From Arctopsyche grandis (taxonomy: Eukaryota; Arthropoda; Insecta; Trichoptera; Hydropsychidae), in NCBI RefSeq assembly GCF_051622035.1, contig NC_135362.1, positions 9,055,501 through 9,119,500 on the forward strand: DNA of 64,000 bases, read 5' to 3'. Numbering within the stretch: the first letter of the stretch is position 1; each line of letters starts with the position of its first letter. The notes beneath the pieces are model-generated. The model was not told where the DNA came from. It was given only the letters and a program-made list of their open reading frames with translations, and ran no database searches. Positions 1 to 12,177 of the stretch are shown here, piece after piece. A program made the position numbers and the translations under genes.

Positions 1-1056
1 AGTCATCACAGGTGTCGTATGAATTATGCATTCGACATTTTCGTATTCAAAAATGTAGACCTCGAACCACAATCACTAGGCTCTTTCGTCTCAATATCGT
101 TCGAAGGCGTTTTCTTACAACAATGACGATTCTATTTTCGCATTATCCAAATACGAGGTACAAGTATAATTCATACAAACATGCGAGATATAAAAAAGCC
201 GACCGTGACATTTGAACGATCTGGGATCGGCTACTGTTCCTTAAAAGTCTTTAGATCATCTGTGGATTAATATTGACATGTCAAAATTAATTTTCCCACA
301 TACAAACATTCGAGAATACTCTCGGATAACATTCTGAAGACATATCTCTAAAACATTTAATTGAATTGTATCTGCCTGAAGGTATATTTCGTCAATGTCT
401 TATGGGTATTTCCACAGGATAGAAGTTTCACAGCCTCTTACATACAAATGCGTAGCTAAGTTTGAACAAACTATGTATGTATGTACATATGTACGTATGT
501 ACATTGGATAGGATTATTCGAAAGTCATTTTTTCTGTCAGGTGAATTCAGTATACACAGGTTGCCTGGAGCCAGAGCCGTGCGATAGATTTTCTCAATAT
601 AATGCAAATCTTCGAAATGTTTTTTCTAACCTTCAATTGTGATTTTAAAAACCTGCAAAAAATGTACGAATACTATTTTAATTTTGAAAATATAAATTAC
701 TTTAAAATAATGATATCAACTTTTAAAATCTACTACAGCTTTACCCTTCTAACTTTAACTTAGAAAATTGGTTAATTAGTAATGTGTAGTCTAGAGCTAA
801 TGTAGATTCAATAGAAATAATGATAATAATAATAATATAAATTATAAACATCCAAAGGTTTCATAGAATATAGTAGCATTCAGGATACATCACGTAATTT
901 CATTTGCATTTATATCTGATTCATTTTCGACCGAAAGTATTGACTGGAGACTAGTAAAATAATTTTCTAGCGTGTTTTCATCAATATCCTTGAGTTTTCA
1001 AATGTCATATAAAAACTATGGGTATTATTCTATGGGTTTCCAGAAACGTCAAACAT
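1..1056. other. AT-rich intergenic DNA, no gene seen
   Basis: No reading frame here shows coding character and no repeat family seen elsewhere in the window is obvious. A self-complementary simple repeat built from TATG/TACA units lies at about 471-505. The same kind of motif recurs throughout the window, which is common in insect genomes. Confidence 0.5.
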
Positions 1057-1560
1057 TCATATATATGTATAATTAAAATTATATATATTAAAATTAAAAT
1101 TATATATATATATAATTAAAAAGTTTGTTGTAAATTTATTCTCCTCCGTTAAGGGTTCATCGACAGCTTCTTCATAGTCAAATTGACGTGCTTTTCTTTT
1201 GGCTCCAACTTCAAGTTCGGCAGAAAACTCTACATTCTGCATTCAAGATTCTCTGCAATCTCATTGGCGGCAATTTTCATATGATCATACCCAAATTGTT
1301 TATAACGTTTCACTTTTTGTATGATTTCTGATAACATCCTTACACAATCTGAGATAAAATTATAGTTACAGATTTATATAGCTTTGAGACTGAATGTTTT
1401 GAAATAAAATATCACACCTCATAAAACTTGCTAATTCTCTTGCTTTAACTTTAGTGTCTGAATCTTTCCTGTCATCTTCTATTTGGAATAATGCATCATA
1501 GATTTTTCATAGTTGAAATCGTAATGGTTTTAACAGCGCTCAATGTTTTTAGCGAGTAAA
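1057..1560 (-). pseudogene. hAT/ZMYM1-like transposase C-terminal remnant
   Basis: On the minus strand, fragments in two frames resemble the C-terminal part of ZMYM1-like hAT transposases. One segment (about 1560-1430) reads through IEDDRKDSDTKVKARELASF, and downstream AANEIAENLE leads into AKRKARQFDYEEAVDEPL. The order 'AENLE ... KRK.RQFDYE ... DEP' is what I recall for this family; that is recognition from memory, not a search. Frameshifts and stops break it, so it is a dead copy. The GC-rich repeat end at 1700-1800 may be the terminus of the same element. Confidence 0.45.
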
Positions 1561-1699
1561 TTGTGAAACAATTTTATTTTAGTTTAGTTTAAAAAAGTTC
1601 TTGTACAATAAAAAGTGGCGTACGATAAATCATAAATCGTAATATTAAAATGGAATAGCTTTGCGTAAAGATTTTAAATAATTGAATGGTTCAAATTGT

Positions 1700-1800
1700 A
1701 TTTTGATTTCGCTGCTTATGCCGCCCCCCCCCCCCTAAAGGTGCCGCCTGATGCAGTTGTATCACCGCACCCTAGCACGGCACGGACCTGCCCGGAGCTC
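1700..1800 (-). repeat. GC-rich hAT-type terminal fragment
   Basis: An abrupt GC-rich island in AT-rich DNA, with a run of twelve C at about 1724-1735 followed by a GGTGCCGCCTGATGC-like stretch. It resembles the G-rich ends of the hAT element at 7164-7898. No target duplication could be paired, so it is probably a decayed terminus linked to the transposase remnant at 1057-1560. Confidence 0.35.
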
Positions 1801-1984
1801 ATCTCAGTAAAACTACATATTTAAAAAAAAAATGACTTTGTGACATAATACTATTCTATTAATTTTCAAAATACTGTTCGTCTATTTATTTCCATCCCAT
1901 CCTATATAAAATTAGTCCAAATAAGGGCCATCAAAGTTTTTTGTTTTTATGAATGTAATATTTGATCAATGTGGTTAGCATTTT

Positions 1985-2660
1985 ATAAGCATATTATGGT
2001 CACGGTTCGGTTCCCACTAGTAGCTGTTGGCCAGGATTTTTTTTCACACATAAGTAAGAAATTTCTTTGAAACTTTAGGACTGCTTGACCAGTAGGAATT
2101 TATAGCTTTTTACATAAAAAAATGAAACACTACGATCTTTATATTGGATTACATTTGCTGTCTTTTCTTAGGTAATGAAAAATAGGAGTTTTTACACATG
2201 CTTGAATGTAGCTTTTTTTTATTTATTTATATATTTACTTTATATATACGGCCGCAAGGACCATTGAACAATAATATTATAAATAGAGCAATAAAACAAA
2301 AAAAATATATTTTAATAGTTTCTGCCGTAGTTTTGTCCAAACAAGAAACAGGAAATGTTGTTTTTAAGTAATAAAAAACGACACAAGCACCAAATGACAT
2401 AGTTTTGAAGATACCAGAACCAGCAGCGTGGAATAATGGTTAGCATATTATGCTTTCGAGCGGAGTGGTCACGGCTCGATTCCCACTACAAGCTGTTGGC
2501 TAGACCTTGGTTTGTGACTCCAGGTTGATCGTTTCCTTTCAGACCTTGCCAATTTTTATGATTTTCATTGAAATGGTTCCTGTAAATTGGCATCTCCTTT
2601 CCAATCTCTCTTGCAAATCTCAAGTTATTCAGCGTCTCGAGGTTCGCCAATTTCTATCTA
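1985..2660 (+). repeat. tRNA-derived SINE, two partial copies
   Basis: The better copy starts at about 2421 (CAGCAGCGTGG). It has a B-box-like GGCTCGATTCCCA near 2474, the closing AAGCTGTTGGC, then the body motifs GTGACTCCAGGTTGATCGTT and CTTGCCAATTTTTATGATTT shared with the full-length SINE at 40003. A shorter piece with the B-box region and AGCTGTTGGCC lies at 1985-2035. Both look like a diverged subfamily. Confidence 0.6.
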
Positions 2661-3960
2661 TAATAAAATGCTACAAAAATTTCTCCATAGATGTCACTGT
2701 GGATGATGTTCGTTTGAATTCGCATTGTATAAAATGCTTGTATTAAGTGTATCATTGTATTGTATCTGAATTAGTACACTCGTCGCTTCGGAGCTATCTG
2801 TAAAGGTGAGTGTACATGTTCGATTGATATAAATAAATAAAAAAGATAAAATCAGCTGATTTCGCCAACTTGTTTGATTCCTTATAAATATTCCTCGATT
2901 TAAATTCATACCCATATTGAGTAACAACAATAATTACATTAACAATGCCTTTGAACTATTCAATGTTAACGTATTCACGAATATTAGAAAATGGATTGTG
3001 TCATCGTCGTTACGAAAAAATTTAGTATCTCAAAAATCTACACCGTTAACCTGAATTTTTATACAATGAAAAAAGCGTAATGTTTCAAGCATTACATTGT
3101 GCAAATTCTGTGAAACCAAATAAAAGATGCTACACCGTATAGATTAAATTCATAAAAACACACAATTGTCGCACTACATATAATACATATATGTATATGT
3201 ACATATGTATATTACATGTCTTTGTTCGAAATAATCTAACTGCAATTTTCATCTCTTGTATACAAATTGCGTTTTCATATATTCGCAATGATTTAAATGC
3301 GACAGCTAAATTACGCATACGAACCCAAGTTGTAATAACTTAGTTATTATGTAATAACAATACATGTTTTTAAATGCAATTAGGCTAAACAATAGCTGTT
3401 GATCATGATATACATACATATGTCAATACAGAATAAAATGCTCTACAAAACGGTTGACAATTTAACGACCACCTGTCAGTGCGACTTGAATACATAAAAT
3501 TGATCTATCGAATTTATCTTGCGAAGGTTAACTATCTATTTTCTTATTAGAAAGTTTCGAATGCAACACCTGGTTAATTGTATTACACCCATGTATATGT
3601 AATACCTCAATATCTGCCCTATCTTTGAATTCTCGCCTTGAAATCAATTACATATCTACATATAAATATGTTATTATATACTAGTGGCCAGTGTGCACAC
3701 AATTATGCACTCGGTGAAATACCGCAATTTGGATTAATAATTTAAAATTTAATTAATTTTTTTATTGTTTTTGTCGGCCGATCATGTGAACAAAGTAATA
3801 TGCCGCGTCTATTTCCACAACATACGATTCCAAGGGGAGAAAGAGAGACGGAGCGAACATTAACACGCACGCAGAAACGCGGGTACGCACGCACGCACGC
3901 ACGCAATAGATAATTATTATATACGATATATATGTATATGTCACAGTTAAATCATTTCCA
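2661..3960. other. Intergenic DNA, no gene seen
   Basis: AT-rich sequence without convincing coding potential. Simple repeats include a TATACATATGTATATG-type palindrome at about 3180-3215 and a short (ACGC)n tract at about 3884-3905. Confidence 0.5.
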
Positions 3961-5769
3961 TTGGGTATAGCTCAGTGAAATCATATCCAATTACATTTTC
4001 ACTTGGCCCTATTAGTAAACTTACAATTTTTGACCGTTTGGTGATAGTGCTTCGCCGATACGAATCGCGCCACCCACGTCACAACCCCGCTCCTTTCCAT
4101 CCCCAATCCGTTTCCGGGCTTGCGCTCAAAAACCCTCCCCGCAACCTCGCTCCTGTCCATTCCCACTCTTCTCATGTTCCACTACCTGTTTCGATTTGGT
4201 TTTTTGATGTCGCATGTGTGGGACTGGATGTGGAAGCAAACCTATAATTGATCCTCAATTCACCTTTCACAACCACATCAAGACATTCGCTGACGTTTCC
4301 TTTCGTCGGCTTGGATTTGTCTTGAAATATGCTTGAAATATGCTTTTATTCTCCAGCCACTACGTGGTAGTACGTCATGCCCGTTATTGCTGGAACAGTT
4401 GGGACTTTATGTCCCTAATAATATGTGCGTGGTAGACATCATCATTTGATGGCTGTACCTTCTGCTCACACAGTTCTTTTTCTAATGGCTCCTATTCTAA
4501 GAGCAATTCGACTTCTCAATGATATCGTTGGGCTGAGCTTGAATGCGATATTTTCCACCTTGGTAAGCGTAGATATTATATTAACCTATTTGTCTGGTAG
4601 TCTGCACTCATCATTATTTTCATAATTAAATGTGATATATGAGTGGAATTTTGATCTGCTCTCTTCCTTTGGGCCTCTCAGGGATGTTTTGTATTTGTTG
4701 GTGGTTTTTATTAATTGGAACAGGCTGTAGGTGCAAGATATTCCCTTATTTGTATTTAATACTTGAAATTTTCATTTATCCGCTACTAATTGAATGCTTT
4801 ATTGTTTTTTTTATTATTATGATTGTGCGTTTTTTTTGACTCACTGCTTGAGTCAGTGAAATTATAGTTTCACTTTTGAGATTATAATTCACTGACAATA
4901 ACAGTTTCACTGTAACATATGTACGTATATAACATTTTCATTAGAAATTATGTGTACAAACATTATCGTATTTGAGATCTGATAAAGTGAAATACGCGGA
5001 AATCTTATGATTTCGAATGAGTAATTCAGAACATGTGCTCTATACGTGATTGTCAAAATGACTATTAAGGTGTGACTTTTGATTTAAAATTGAATGTGAT
5101 ACCACGGATTCGGAATTCAATTTCAAGTATAATCGACACATTATTTAGATACACCGTATGAATATGATGGTTGAATTTACATTATTCTTTCCTAAAGTTG
5201 TACTTGATTCGCTTGAGTATTGCTTAATTAGTTCTAAACAAACCGTCCATGTTTCAAAGTAATTACTGCACCTTGAAAACAATTCCCGTTGAGTCTTATA
5301 TGCAGAACTCAGACCAAATTAAAACGTGTCTTTTATTCTCTATCTCTTCACATTTCTCAACAATATCGAAGTATTATCCCAAATGAGTGCAAATTCGTAT
5401 TGTATATGTAGCTTTGCATGCCATGGAGTTCTGTGTAATTAGTAAAAGTGACACATTCCATCATTATTTTCAAGGATTACTATCAGTTTCTGAATAGTAA
5501 AGTATAATTGAAACACCATTGTTCATATCTCATAGCCATAGGCATAACACTTTTAGATCAGCAACACTTTTTCGATTATCAAATATATTCGGCCATACAC
5601 TCATGATCATTTTTTATTAATTTCAATAAAGTACATTATATATGTACATATGTATGTACATATATTTCCAATACTCTATAAACTGTCATCAAATTCCAAT
5701 GACTATCAATCTCTCCAGGTTTTCAGATTCAAAAATACTTTAAGCTGATATTATAATACTAATAAATGT
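3961..5769. other. Intergenic DNA, C-rich patch, no gene called
   Basis: Positions about 4060-4190 are pyrimidine-rich and less AT-rich than the surroundings. On the minus strand, 4360-4560 has short stretches of open frame interrupted by stops, including a segment reading HAHIIRDIKSQLFQQ. This could be a decayed transposon frame, but I do not recognise it. The remainder is featureless AT-rich DNA. Confidence 0.4.
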
Positions 5770-5859
5770 ATGTATATTACGCAGAAATGCACGCCAACAG
5801 CAGTACACGGAAAAGACTACTTCTATTCATACTATACAGCAGCAAATGTTTCGGCACGT

Positions 5860-5965
5860 TCTGACTTGTTTCGGCCGAGTGCAAGGCAAAATCCGACTAC
5901 ATATACATTACAGAGCGCAACGATACGGCGCAATATTGCTTGCGAAGAATCATCGAGCCAATAAT
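5860..5965 (+). repeat. Fragment related to the Harbinger 5' region at 35.4 kb
   Basis: GGCCGAGTGCAAGGCAAAAT, the following 'cgacta..atatacattacag' stretch and 'cgatacggcgcaatattgct' match 35404-35480 with few differences. The 35.4-kb copy lies just upstream of a Harbinger transposase fragment, so this is probably another 5' piece of that family. Confidence 0.5.
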
Positions 5966-6039
5966 GTCACAAAATGACGCTTCCGAAAATATTCATATGC
6001 GCATGCGCACTTTCGTTGCGCCAATTTGATGGAGGAACC

Positions 6040-6277
6040 GCTTCAAAAATAAAATTAGATAAATTGGCAAACTCTGATAGAAAACGATTGACTTCCAAAT
6101 ATCGAGTCACTTCCAAACGATTGACTTCCAAAGATCAAGTCACAAATATCCAAGTCTGACCAGCAGCATTGATTATACTCGGAATAAATTCTTTTCAAGC
6201 TCGATCAGCTTACGGGATTGAACCCGGCGCCCTCTCGGTGCTTAGTATTAACGCAACCACCAAGCCATGCTGCTGGT
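6040..6277 (-). repeat. tRNA-derived SINE, minus-strand copy
   Basis: Read on the minus strand from 6277: CCAGCAGCATGGCTTGGTGG (A-box-like), a B box around GGGTTCAATCCC at about 6215, then AATGCTGCTGGTCAGA at about 6160. The body motif reading 'gactccaagtcaatcgttttctatcagagtttgcc' follows. It is truncated before the SINE 3' tail. A short internal stretch (GACTTCCAAA.ATC) is repeated at about 6090-6145. Confidence 0.7.
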
Positions 6278-6289
6278 TTGGTGATTGCG

Positions 6290-6625
6290 TTATTGGTGAC
6301 GTGTGGTTTTTCCCGGCTTCGCACGATATTTGTACTATAAACCGCTTAAACATGGCTAATCTAATAGTAAACATTCATTTATTTATTTTTATTAAATTTA
6401 TTTGAATCTGGAATCCGGATCCGGAACTGAAGCAAAAATCCTGATCTGAAACTGAAAAAGGAATCAAGAACCGGAACTGAAAAAATAATCGGTATCCAGA
6501 ACTGAAAAAGGAATCCTGATCTGAAACTGAAAAAAGAATTGGGATCCGAAAGTGAAATCCGGAACTGGAACTAAAAAATGAATCCGAAACCGGAACTGAA
6601 AACGGAATCGAAAGCGATATTAATA
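6290..6625. repeat. ACCCGGCTTCGC-type repeat plus GGAACTGAA minisatellite
   Basis: At 6298-6400 the sequence TGGTTTTTCCCGGCTTCGC and 'aaaccgcttaaacatggctaatctaatagtaaacatt' match 62810-62890 closely, showing an interspersed family. It runs directly into a purine-rich, degenerate tandem array (6405-6620) of units like GGAACTGAAAAAGGAATC. A related array lies at 10430-10600. Confidence 0.55.
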
Positions 6626-6714
6626 TAGTCATAGAAAATTTTTTTTTTTTTTGATAACGTCACGCATTCTACGACCCAAAACTTACAAAGTCTCTTTTGA
6701 AATTATGTATATAT

Positions 6715-7120
6715 TAGACTAGTTGAACCCGGTATGCGTTGCAATGTCAGAATAAGGCATGCAATTCCCGTTCCCGTTCACATTCTCGTTCCCGTTGCGT
6801 TCCCATTCCCGTTCCAAGTGATTTTTAGAGCTCAACAACGTGTCTTCAACGCCGTGTCGTCATAAACCAACTGGTAACGTGGTTACCAACTAACACATTT
6901 CCTTGACTTGACTTCACAATGGCGCTTTAAACTTTCGCCTCGGTAAAATCCTAATTACCAATACTATTGTTAAGAGGTTTTTCCCGTTTTTTTTTCACAG
7001 TAAGCTTCCCGGACATGCATACACCAAATCCTGAAAGATCCATCGTTATCGGTTGAGGGGTTTAGGAGCCTATACGAGACAGACAGACAAACAGACATTC
7101 AATTATATATATACATACAT
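6715..7120 (+). repeat. CCCGGCATGCGTTGC interspersed repeat, copy 1
   Basis: Starts TTGAACCCGGTATGCGTTGC, passes through a short run of TTCCCGTTCCCGTT hexamers, GGTAACGTGGTTACCA and AAGCTTCCCGGACATGCATA, and ends with CAGACAGACAAACAGACATT. The same order of segments occurs at 47487-47850 (plus) and 62345-62790 (minus). No coding potential was seen; the family class is unknown to me. Confidence 0.6.
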
Positions 7121-7163
7121 ATACATATGTACATATGTATGTATAGATTAGTAAGATTATTGG

Positions 7164-7898
7164 CAGTGGCGTAACTACCACGCCCGCAGACCCCGCAATG
7201 CGGGGGGGCGCCGAGGCTTGGGGGGCGCCGCAAAGCGGCGTGCCTTTTTTGCAGATTTTTTAATTTGTTCTGTAATTTCTTTGCAATAATTTTTTTAAAA
7301 ACCTCTGTTATTTTTTAACCTATTTGCATCTCGTTTTGTTGTATTTACATATAGCTAACAATTCTCTCTTATTCTTGTATATATTTTTGTTAAAATAATG
7401 TGTTAAAACAATAAAATAAAATTATATAAGGCGTAAAAACGTAAAAATTTATAAATTTATAAATTTTTAGCTGTCAACATTAACAGGTGGGAAGTTTTTA
7501 AGGAAAATTCATCATCAGTTACTTAAAACAGATTGTGTGCTGCTAGTTGGTCGTCCAGATTAGACTCTATTAATGCACTTCGATATATATGTAGGTACAT
7601 ATATGTATAGATGTTTTAAAATTCCTTACAGAAATATTTTTAAAAAGTAAAAGAAATGATGAACAATCAAAAGAAAGTCACAACATCGTCTTAAAGTATT
7701 AGTAATGATTAGTATTAAATTTTAACAAAACAGTCGTTTTTGCCAATGAGTCCAGAAAAAAGTTTTTCTACGTAAAAAAGGTATGAATTATTAATTTAGA
7801 AAGTTATTTTGCTGTAAGGAAATAATATGAATATATGGGGGGGGGGGCGCCTTAAAATATTTTGCGGGGGGGCACCTGGAATTCACGCTACGCCACTG
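7164..7898. mobile_element. Non-autonomous hAT element, TSD ATTATTGG
   Basis: The left end starts CAGTGGCGTAACTACC and the right end finishes GCTACGCCACTG, giving inverted termini CAGTGGCGTA. The 8-bp sequence ATTATTGG flanks both ends exactly (7156-7163 and 7899-7906), the expected hAT target duplication. The ends are very G/C-rich (runs of seven to nine G), while the interior is AT-rich and carries no transposase frame. Confidence 0.85.
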
Positions 7899-7906
7899 AT
7901 TATTGG

Positions 7907-8647
7907 TGATTCTGTCTTAGAATCCCCTGGTTAGTTTTTTTATAATATCTGGAAGTAATTTGAGCTATGTAGGGTATACGTAGCACTACATTTGAAGAAG
8001 CAGGTGAATTTACTTCAACCCCAGTAATTTTCGTTTGACTGTTATACATACATAGCTACCACCATTTGTTAACAACTCCATTCAATATCTGCACCTACGT
8101 GAAGGAGAGGCTTTCAATGCCCAAACCTCACATCTCCATACGAATTCTTCGATTACTGTAATACAGACTGGAAGAGGAAAGAGGGAATAGTGAAGGGGAA
8201 GGCAACGTCGAAGCTTTGAGGCGAAACCTCATTTCCAAAGGCATTCAAAGACATTTAGGTGTACGTGGTGCAATTTATCTTGCGCCGGTGAGCACGGTTG
8301 CAAATCTTCAAACGTCCCCCTGGGAACCCGGGTTACTCCGGTCACGCCCCGGCCAGTCCCGTTTGAAAGAGTCCAATCCAGCAATATGCCTCGTCCTCGA
8401 CCATTCTCCACTTGGACGAATTCAATTTCGAACCTAGACTCCATATAAGCACATATGTGTGGATGTAAATATCCAGGTGGTTACCTACTGACGACAAGTC
8501 ATACGTGCATTCTATGTATTGTGCAAAATATGCACATAGGTAATATGCGCTGGAGAAGCGTGCACCTTGCCACAAGTTTGAGCAAAATTTTTGACGGAGA
8601 ACTAAATCTTTCAAATTGGAGGTAGCCGTCTATAAATCCAGAAGTAT
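7907..8647. other. Intergenic DNA, no gene seen
   Basis: Moderately AT-rich unique-looking DNA. Open frames on both strands at about 8216-8610 overlap each other and have no recognisable domain. Confidence 0.4.
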
Positions 8648-8656
8648 CTTTTTTAC

Positions 8657-8960
8657 GGGTCTACCTCACGGGTCGGAATGTGAAATTACCGAAAACGCAA
8701 ATATCAGAAGGCAAAGATCGAAAATCAAATGATCTTAAGTCGAAAGATCAAAAAAAAAGGATGCATGGTAAAAGGTACATACTCACTTAATTTGCGCGAG
8801 CAGGATACAACAGGAACAAGAGGAACAGGCTTTTCCTCCCTTATTCTGCGCGCGCACATTAATACGAGAGGAAAAGCCTGTTCCTCTTTCGAATTTCGAT
8901 CTTTGCCTTCCGATATTTTCATTTTCGGTAATTTCACATTCCGGCCTGTCACGGAGACCG
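8657..8960. mobile_element. Foldback MITE with 9-bp TSD, copy 1
   Basis: Left end GGGTCTACCTCACGGG and right end reading inward CGGTCTCCGTGAC begin arms that pair almost end to end. They share GAATGTGAAATTACCGAAAA, GCAAA.ATC.GAAGGCAAAG and a core AGGAACAGGCTTTTCCT. CTTTTTTAC (9 bp) flanks both ends exactly (8648-8656, 8961-8969). A 9-bp duplication with long inverted arms suggests a Mutator-like origin (inference). Related copies occur at 13224, 35099 and 41101. Confidence 0.8.
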
Positions 8961-8969
8961 CTTTTTTAC

Positions 8970-9370
8970 ATACCTCCTTTACGTTTCACTTACGATTACA
9001 ATTCAGGAAAAAGTTTGCCTCTTAGCCGATCGTTTTCATACTTTGCAATATTGCTCATTTTGGTCATCAATATAAGTAAATGGATCCTCCACCATTATGA
9101 TGGTGCAAGAATATCGTGTAAGACGCGTTTGATATCTGCCCGGCGAGATAGTCGTTGACGTTTATCCATCGTTTTTTTATTAGTTTTAAACATAGTAAAA
9201 TAAAATTATTGTTTTTATTCAAAATAATAATTTTATATACAAATTATAGAAGAGGTATGTTTTTAAAAAACTTTTTTTTTTTTAATGTATAAATTTTTCA
9301 TAGCAACTATACTTAGATCGTTGAAATACTTAGATCATAACAAAAATAATAGTAACGGGGGAACATAGAT
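8970..9370. other. Intergenic DNA, no gene seen
   Basis: AT-rich, with homopolymer A and T runs; nothing recognisable. Confidence 0.4.
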
Positions 9371-10035
9371 CCAGCAGCATGGCTCGGTGGTTGGGCTTTT
9401 GCCTAGCACCGAGAGGCGCCAGGTTCAATCCCATGAGTTCACCTCGATTGAAAAGAGTATATCTGTAATGCTGCTGGTCAGACTTGGATATTTGTGACTC
9501 CAAATCGATCGTTGCCTATCAGAGTTTACCAATTTTTCTGATTTCATTGTTGAAACGGTTCCTCTATTAAATTGGCTAAATACCTTCCTACCTACTGTGT
9601 CACCACTATTTGAGTATGATTAATCTAATATATAATTTCTAAAGAAACTTTGTATGTATGTTTGTTTGTTTGGTTCGTAGAATCCGTGACGGTCATTTTA
9701 ATTAAAAAACATATGAATATTCAAATAAAATAAAACTATTCAAATAAATTTAAATAAAATAAAACTATTCAAATAAATTTAAATAAAATAAAACTATTCA
9801 AATAAATTTAATCAAATGTTTACCACTAGATATTTTAGTGGTTTATATTACAAATACCGAGTGACGCCGGGTAAAACCACTAGTGTACAAGTCAAAATTC
9901 ATAGATGTCTCGTTAGTTTTCGGTGTCTCTTAATTCAGCCATTTATGTAATAAAAATGCTGCATTGTTTGTAATTGGCCAGAAAGACGCATTGAAGTTTA
10001 CCTTTTAGGCCTTCCTGGTATACATATATGTATTT
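9371..10035 (+). mobile_element. tRNA-derived SINE, nearly full length, interrupted
   Basis: The head CCAGCAGCATGGCTCGGTGG contains an A-box-like segment, and the B box GGTTCAATCCC follows. The tRNA-like part closes with AATGCTGCTGG, complementary to the head. The body continues to about 9640. The 3' part resumes at about 9890 (ATTCATAGATGTCTCGTTAG) and ends with GGCCTTCCTGGTATAC. The interruption at about 9640-9890 carries a roughly 35-bp unit (ATTCAAATAAA...AAAATAAAACT) repeated three times and an ACTAGTG end related to the ACCCGGCTTCGC repeat. Confidence 0.75.
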
Positions 10036-10039
10036 AAAA

Positions 10040-10360
10040 AAACATTTAAGAGAATATCCACTAAGTGGATTCGTGGGTGAACAATAGAGACCCTGGATTA
10101 GGCTAACGGAACTCAGTAAGTACCCGAACAAAGGATACACTGGAGCTCTCACAGACCTGGCGAGCTCGTGCGTAAACAATAGACTCGCCAGGGTAGACCT
10201 TTACGTGCCTAGACAATAGACTAGGGATCGGGGAAGCTGTGTTGAGCAACTTGTCCTTTATAAAGAGGTGCACACGGCAGATCAAATATTCTGCAGTAAG
10301 TGGTCATTCTGTGTGGACCTCCCGAATCGATGAATAAATGCTGTGAAGTGACTTGGGAGA
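10040..10360 (+). repeat. Diverged LTR fragment related to the solo LTRs
   Basis: Shares TAAACAATAGA, a TATA-like CCTTTATAAAGAGGTGC and AATAAATGCTGTGAAGTGAC with the solo LTRs at 27535 and 33418, in the same order. Neither end is intact. The AATAAA would be the old LTR polyadenylation signal. Confidence 0.5.
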
Positions 10361-10424
10361 AAAATAATTGATACATGTATTAAAATAAAATTAGATGTAC
10401 ATATATTATAATAATAACAAACAA

Positions 10425-10600
10425 CAACAAAGTTGGAACCGGAATCAGAAATAAGAATCAGAACCAGGCCCGAAACTTAGATAGTAATCGAGAGTCGGGA
10501 CTGAAATAGGAACTAGAATAGGAATCGGAATCGGAACCGGATTTGAAATGGGAATCGAGAATCGGAACTGAAATGGAAATCAAAATAAAATAGGAATGAA
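10425..10600 (+). repeat. Purine-rich GGAATC/GGAACC minisatellite
   Basis: Degenerate short units such as GGAATCGGAATCGGAACCGG, similar in composition to the array at 6405-6620. No coding potential. Confidence 0.55.
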
Positions 10601-11599
10601 ATACAAATTTGTCATAAAAAATCATTATTATATTTGAATTTAATGAGTCAAGCTTAGTACAGATTGATAGGTTCCGCTCTGCTATTTTCTATACTATACA
10701 AACAATGGTGAAAACTATATAATAAGTGAATTTTTGTAAAACAGAAACTATGATGCCTTCAATTATGCAAGAAATCCGTAACTTAATTGTACATATGTAC
10801 ATTAATATAGTAGGAAAATCTATTAAGCCCCATTGGTAGCTGAGGTATTTTGATCATCTATGCATGTACATTGCAAGTAGAACCTTCATTACGTACTTCA
10901 CCATAATTTACTTTCTAATAGGTTTGTTGAAATTATAATTCAAGCTAGTTTTGTCTTTGAGATATGTACATACATATATATGTTTGAGTGATGAAATACG
11001 GTACGGTTTGCTTTCGTAGGATGTCGATTTTGGTCACTTTTCTGTAAGCAAAAAAGCATCTCTTGTACCAACTCAAAATGAAGGCTGTTTCAAGTATGTT
11101 AAGCCTATATGGGTTACTTTGAAGTCGCAGCATGTTTTATTGTGCAAAAATACGTTTCTATTTTTAAGTTTACAAGCTCGAACACCCTCTTGAGTGCGGT
11201 CAACTCAGATAACCTTTTCACCCACGCCATAAAATAGAAACAAACCTCGGGAAAAAAAACAAATATTTAAGCCCATCTTGGAATTGGAACACTATAATGA
11301 CTCTGCAAAAGAAAATGATATATTTTCTTCGCTTTTATATAAAAAAAACTTACTTAGTGTGAGATTTAATAAAATTTTAAATTATGTACAGTTCCGATCC
11401 AATATGATTTACATTAAATTGTATAGGTAAATGAAATATCTCAAAAACTGATATAATTTAATTGAATGTAAACCTAACTAAATGTCTAATAATCATATTA
11501 AGTGTTTGTATAAAAAATTCACACATTGTATTGAAAAATGAATGACCATGTTTTTAGGTTATGTGACAAAACCAGGACATTTTTTCAAAAGAATGTTTC
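10601..11599. other. AT-rich intergenic DNA, no gene seen
   Basis: No recognisable coding or repeat feature besides short TACATATGTA-type palindromes at about 10788-10800 and 10968-10982. Confidence 0.4.
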
Positions 11600-11603
11600 T
11601 TAA

Positions 11604-12173
11604 CCTTCCAGCGGGCGCGCTGTCGTAAAATTTACGACAAATGCACTTTATCGCATCTTCTACTTTTACCACTTAGTGATAAGCATCGAGCTTCGAGCTA
11701 TTCGAAGGTCAGTGTTTCCCGAAACTGCAGGGGAATCGGTTGTGCTTAGAAGTTTTTGTGAGTCATCGATATTTGGGAATTTCCGTTGAGTCCTTTACAT
11801 GCAAGAAGCATTCTGCAGTTGAGGTGGTTTGTAATAATTGTAAGGATGAAAATATTAATTCTGACTAATAAGTAATATTGATTCTGATTAATAATTCTGA
11901 CTAATGATCGAATAGGTCGATAAAATATTTTGTTTTGAAATGTTAGCATATTTAGAGTGTTGTTTTGGTTTTTTGTTTAGAAAGTAAAATATATATTTTT
12001 TGAAGTATTGTCATTTATCATTTTTCATAACCTTACAACATTTCCTTAACATTTACATAAAGAAATCACCATTTACATAAATAAAACACCATTTACATGG
12101 AGAAAACTTGATGACGTAAAATTTACGACAAGCGCCCGCTCAAAGGAAAAAACTCCGCGCGCCCGCTGGATGG
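11604..12173. mobile_element. piggyBac-type MITE flanked by TTAA
   Basis: TTAA flanks both ends (11600-11603, 12174-12177). Left terminus CCTTCCAGCGGGCGCGC; right terminus reading inward CCATCCAGCGGGCGCGC. Subterminal near-palindromes GTCGTAAAATTTACGAC occur at about 11623 and 12115. A 21-bp unit (ACACCATTTACATAAA-like) is repeated about three times near 12045-12100. TTAA target duplication is the hallmark of piggyBac transposition; no transposase is present. Confidence 0.8.
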
Positions 12174-12177
12174 TTAA

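Noticed and set aside
4360-4839. Suspected mitochondrial insertion (hydrophobic frames on the plus strand)
   Set aside because: Could not be aligned to any mitochondrial protein I know; hydrophobicity follows from T-rich DNA.
6375-6632. Phe/Ser-rich minus-strand frame
   Set aside because: Produced by the purine-rich GGAACTGAA minisatellite.
8216-8614. Three overlapping open frames of 71-90 codons
   Set aside because: Mutually overlapping on both strands without start context, splice partners or recognisable domain.
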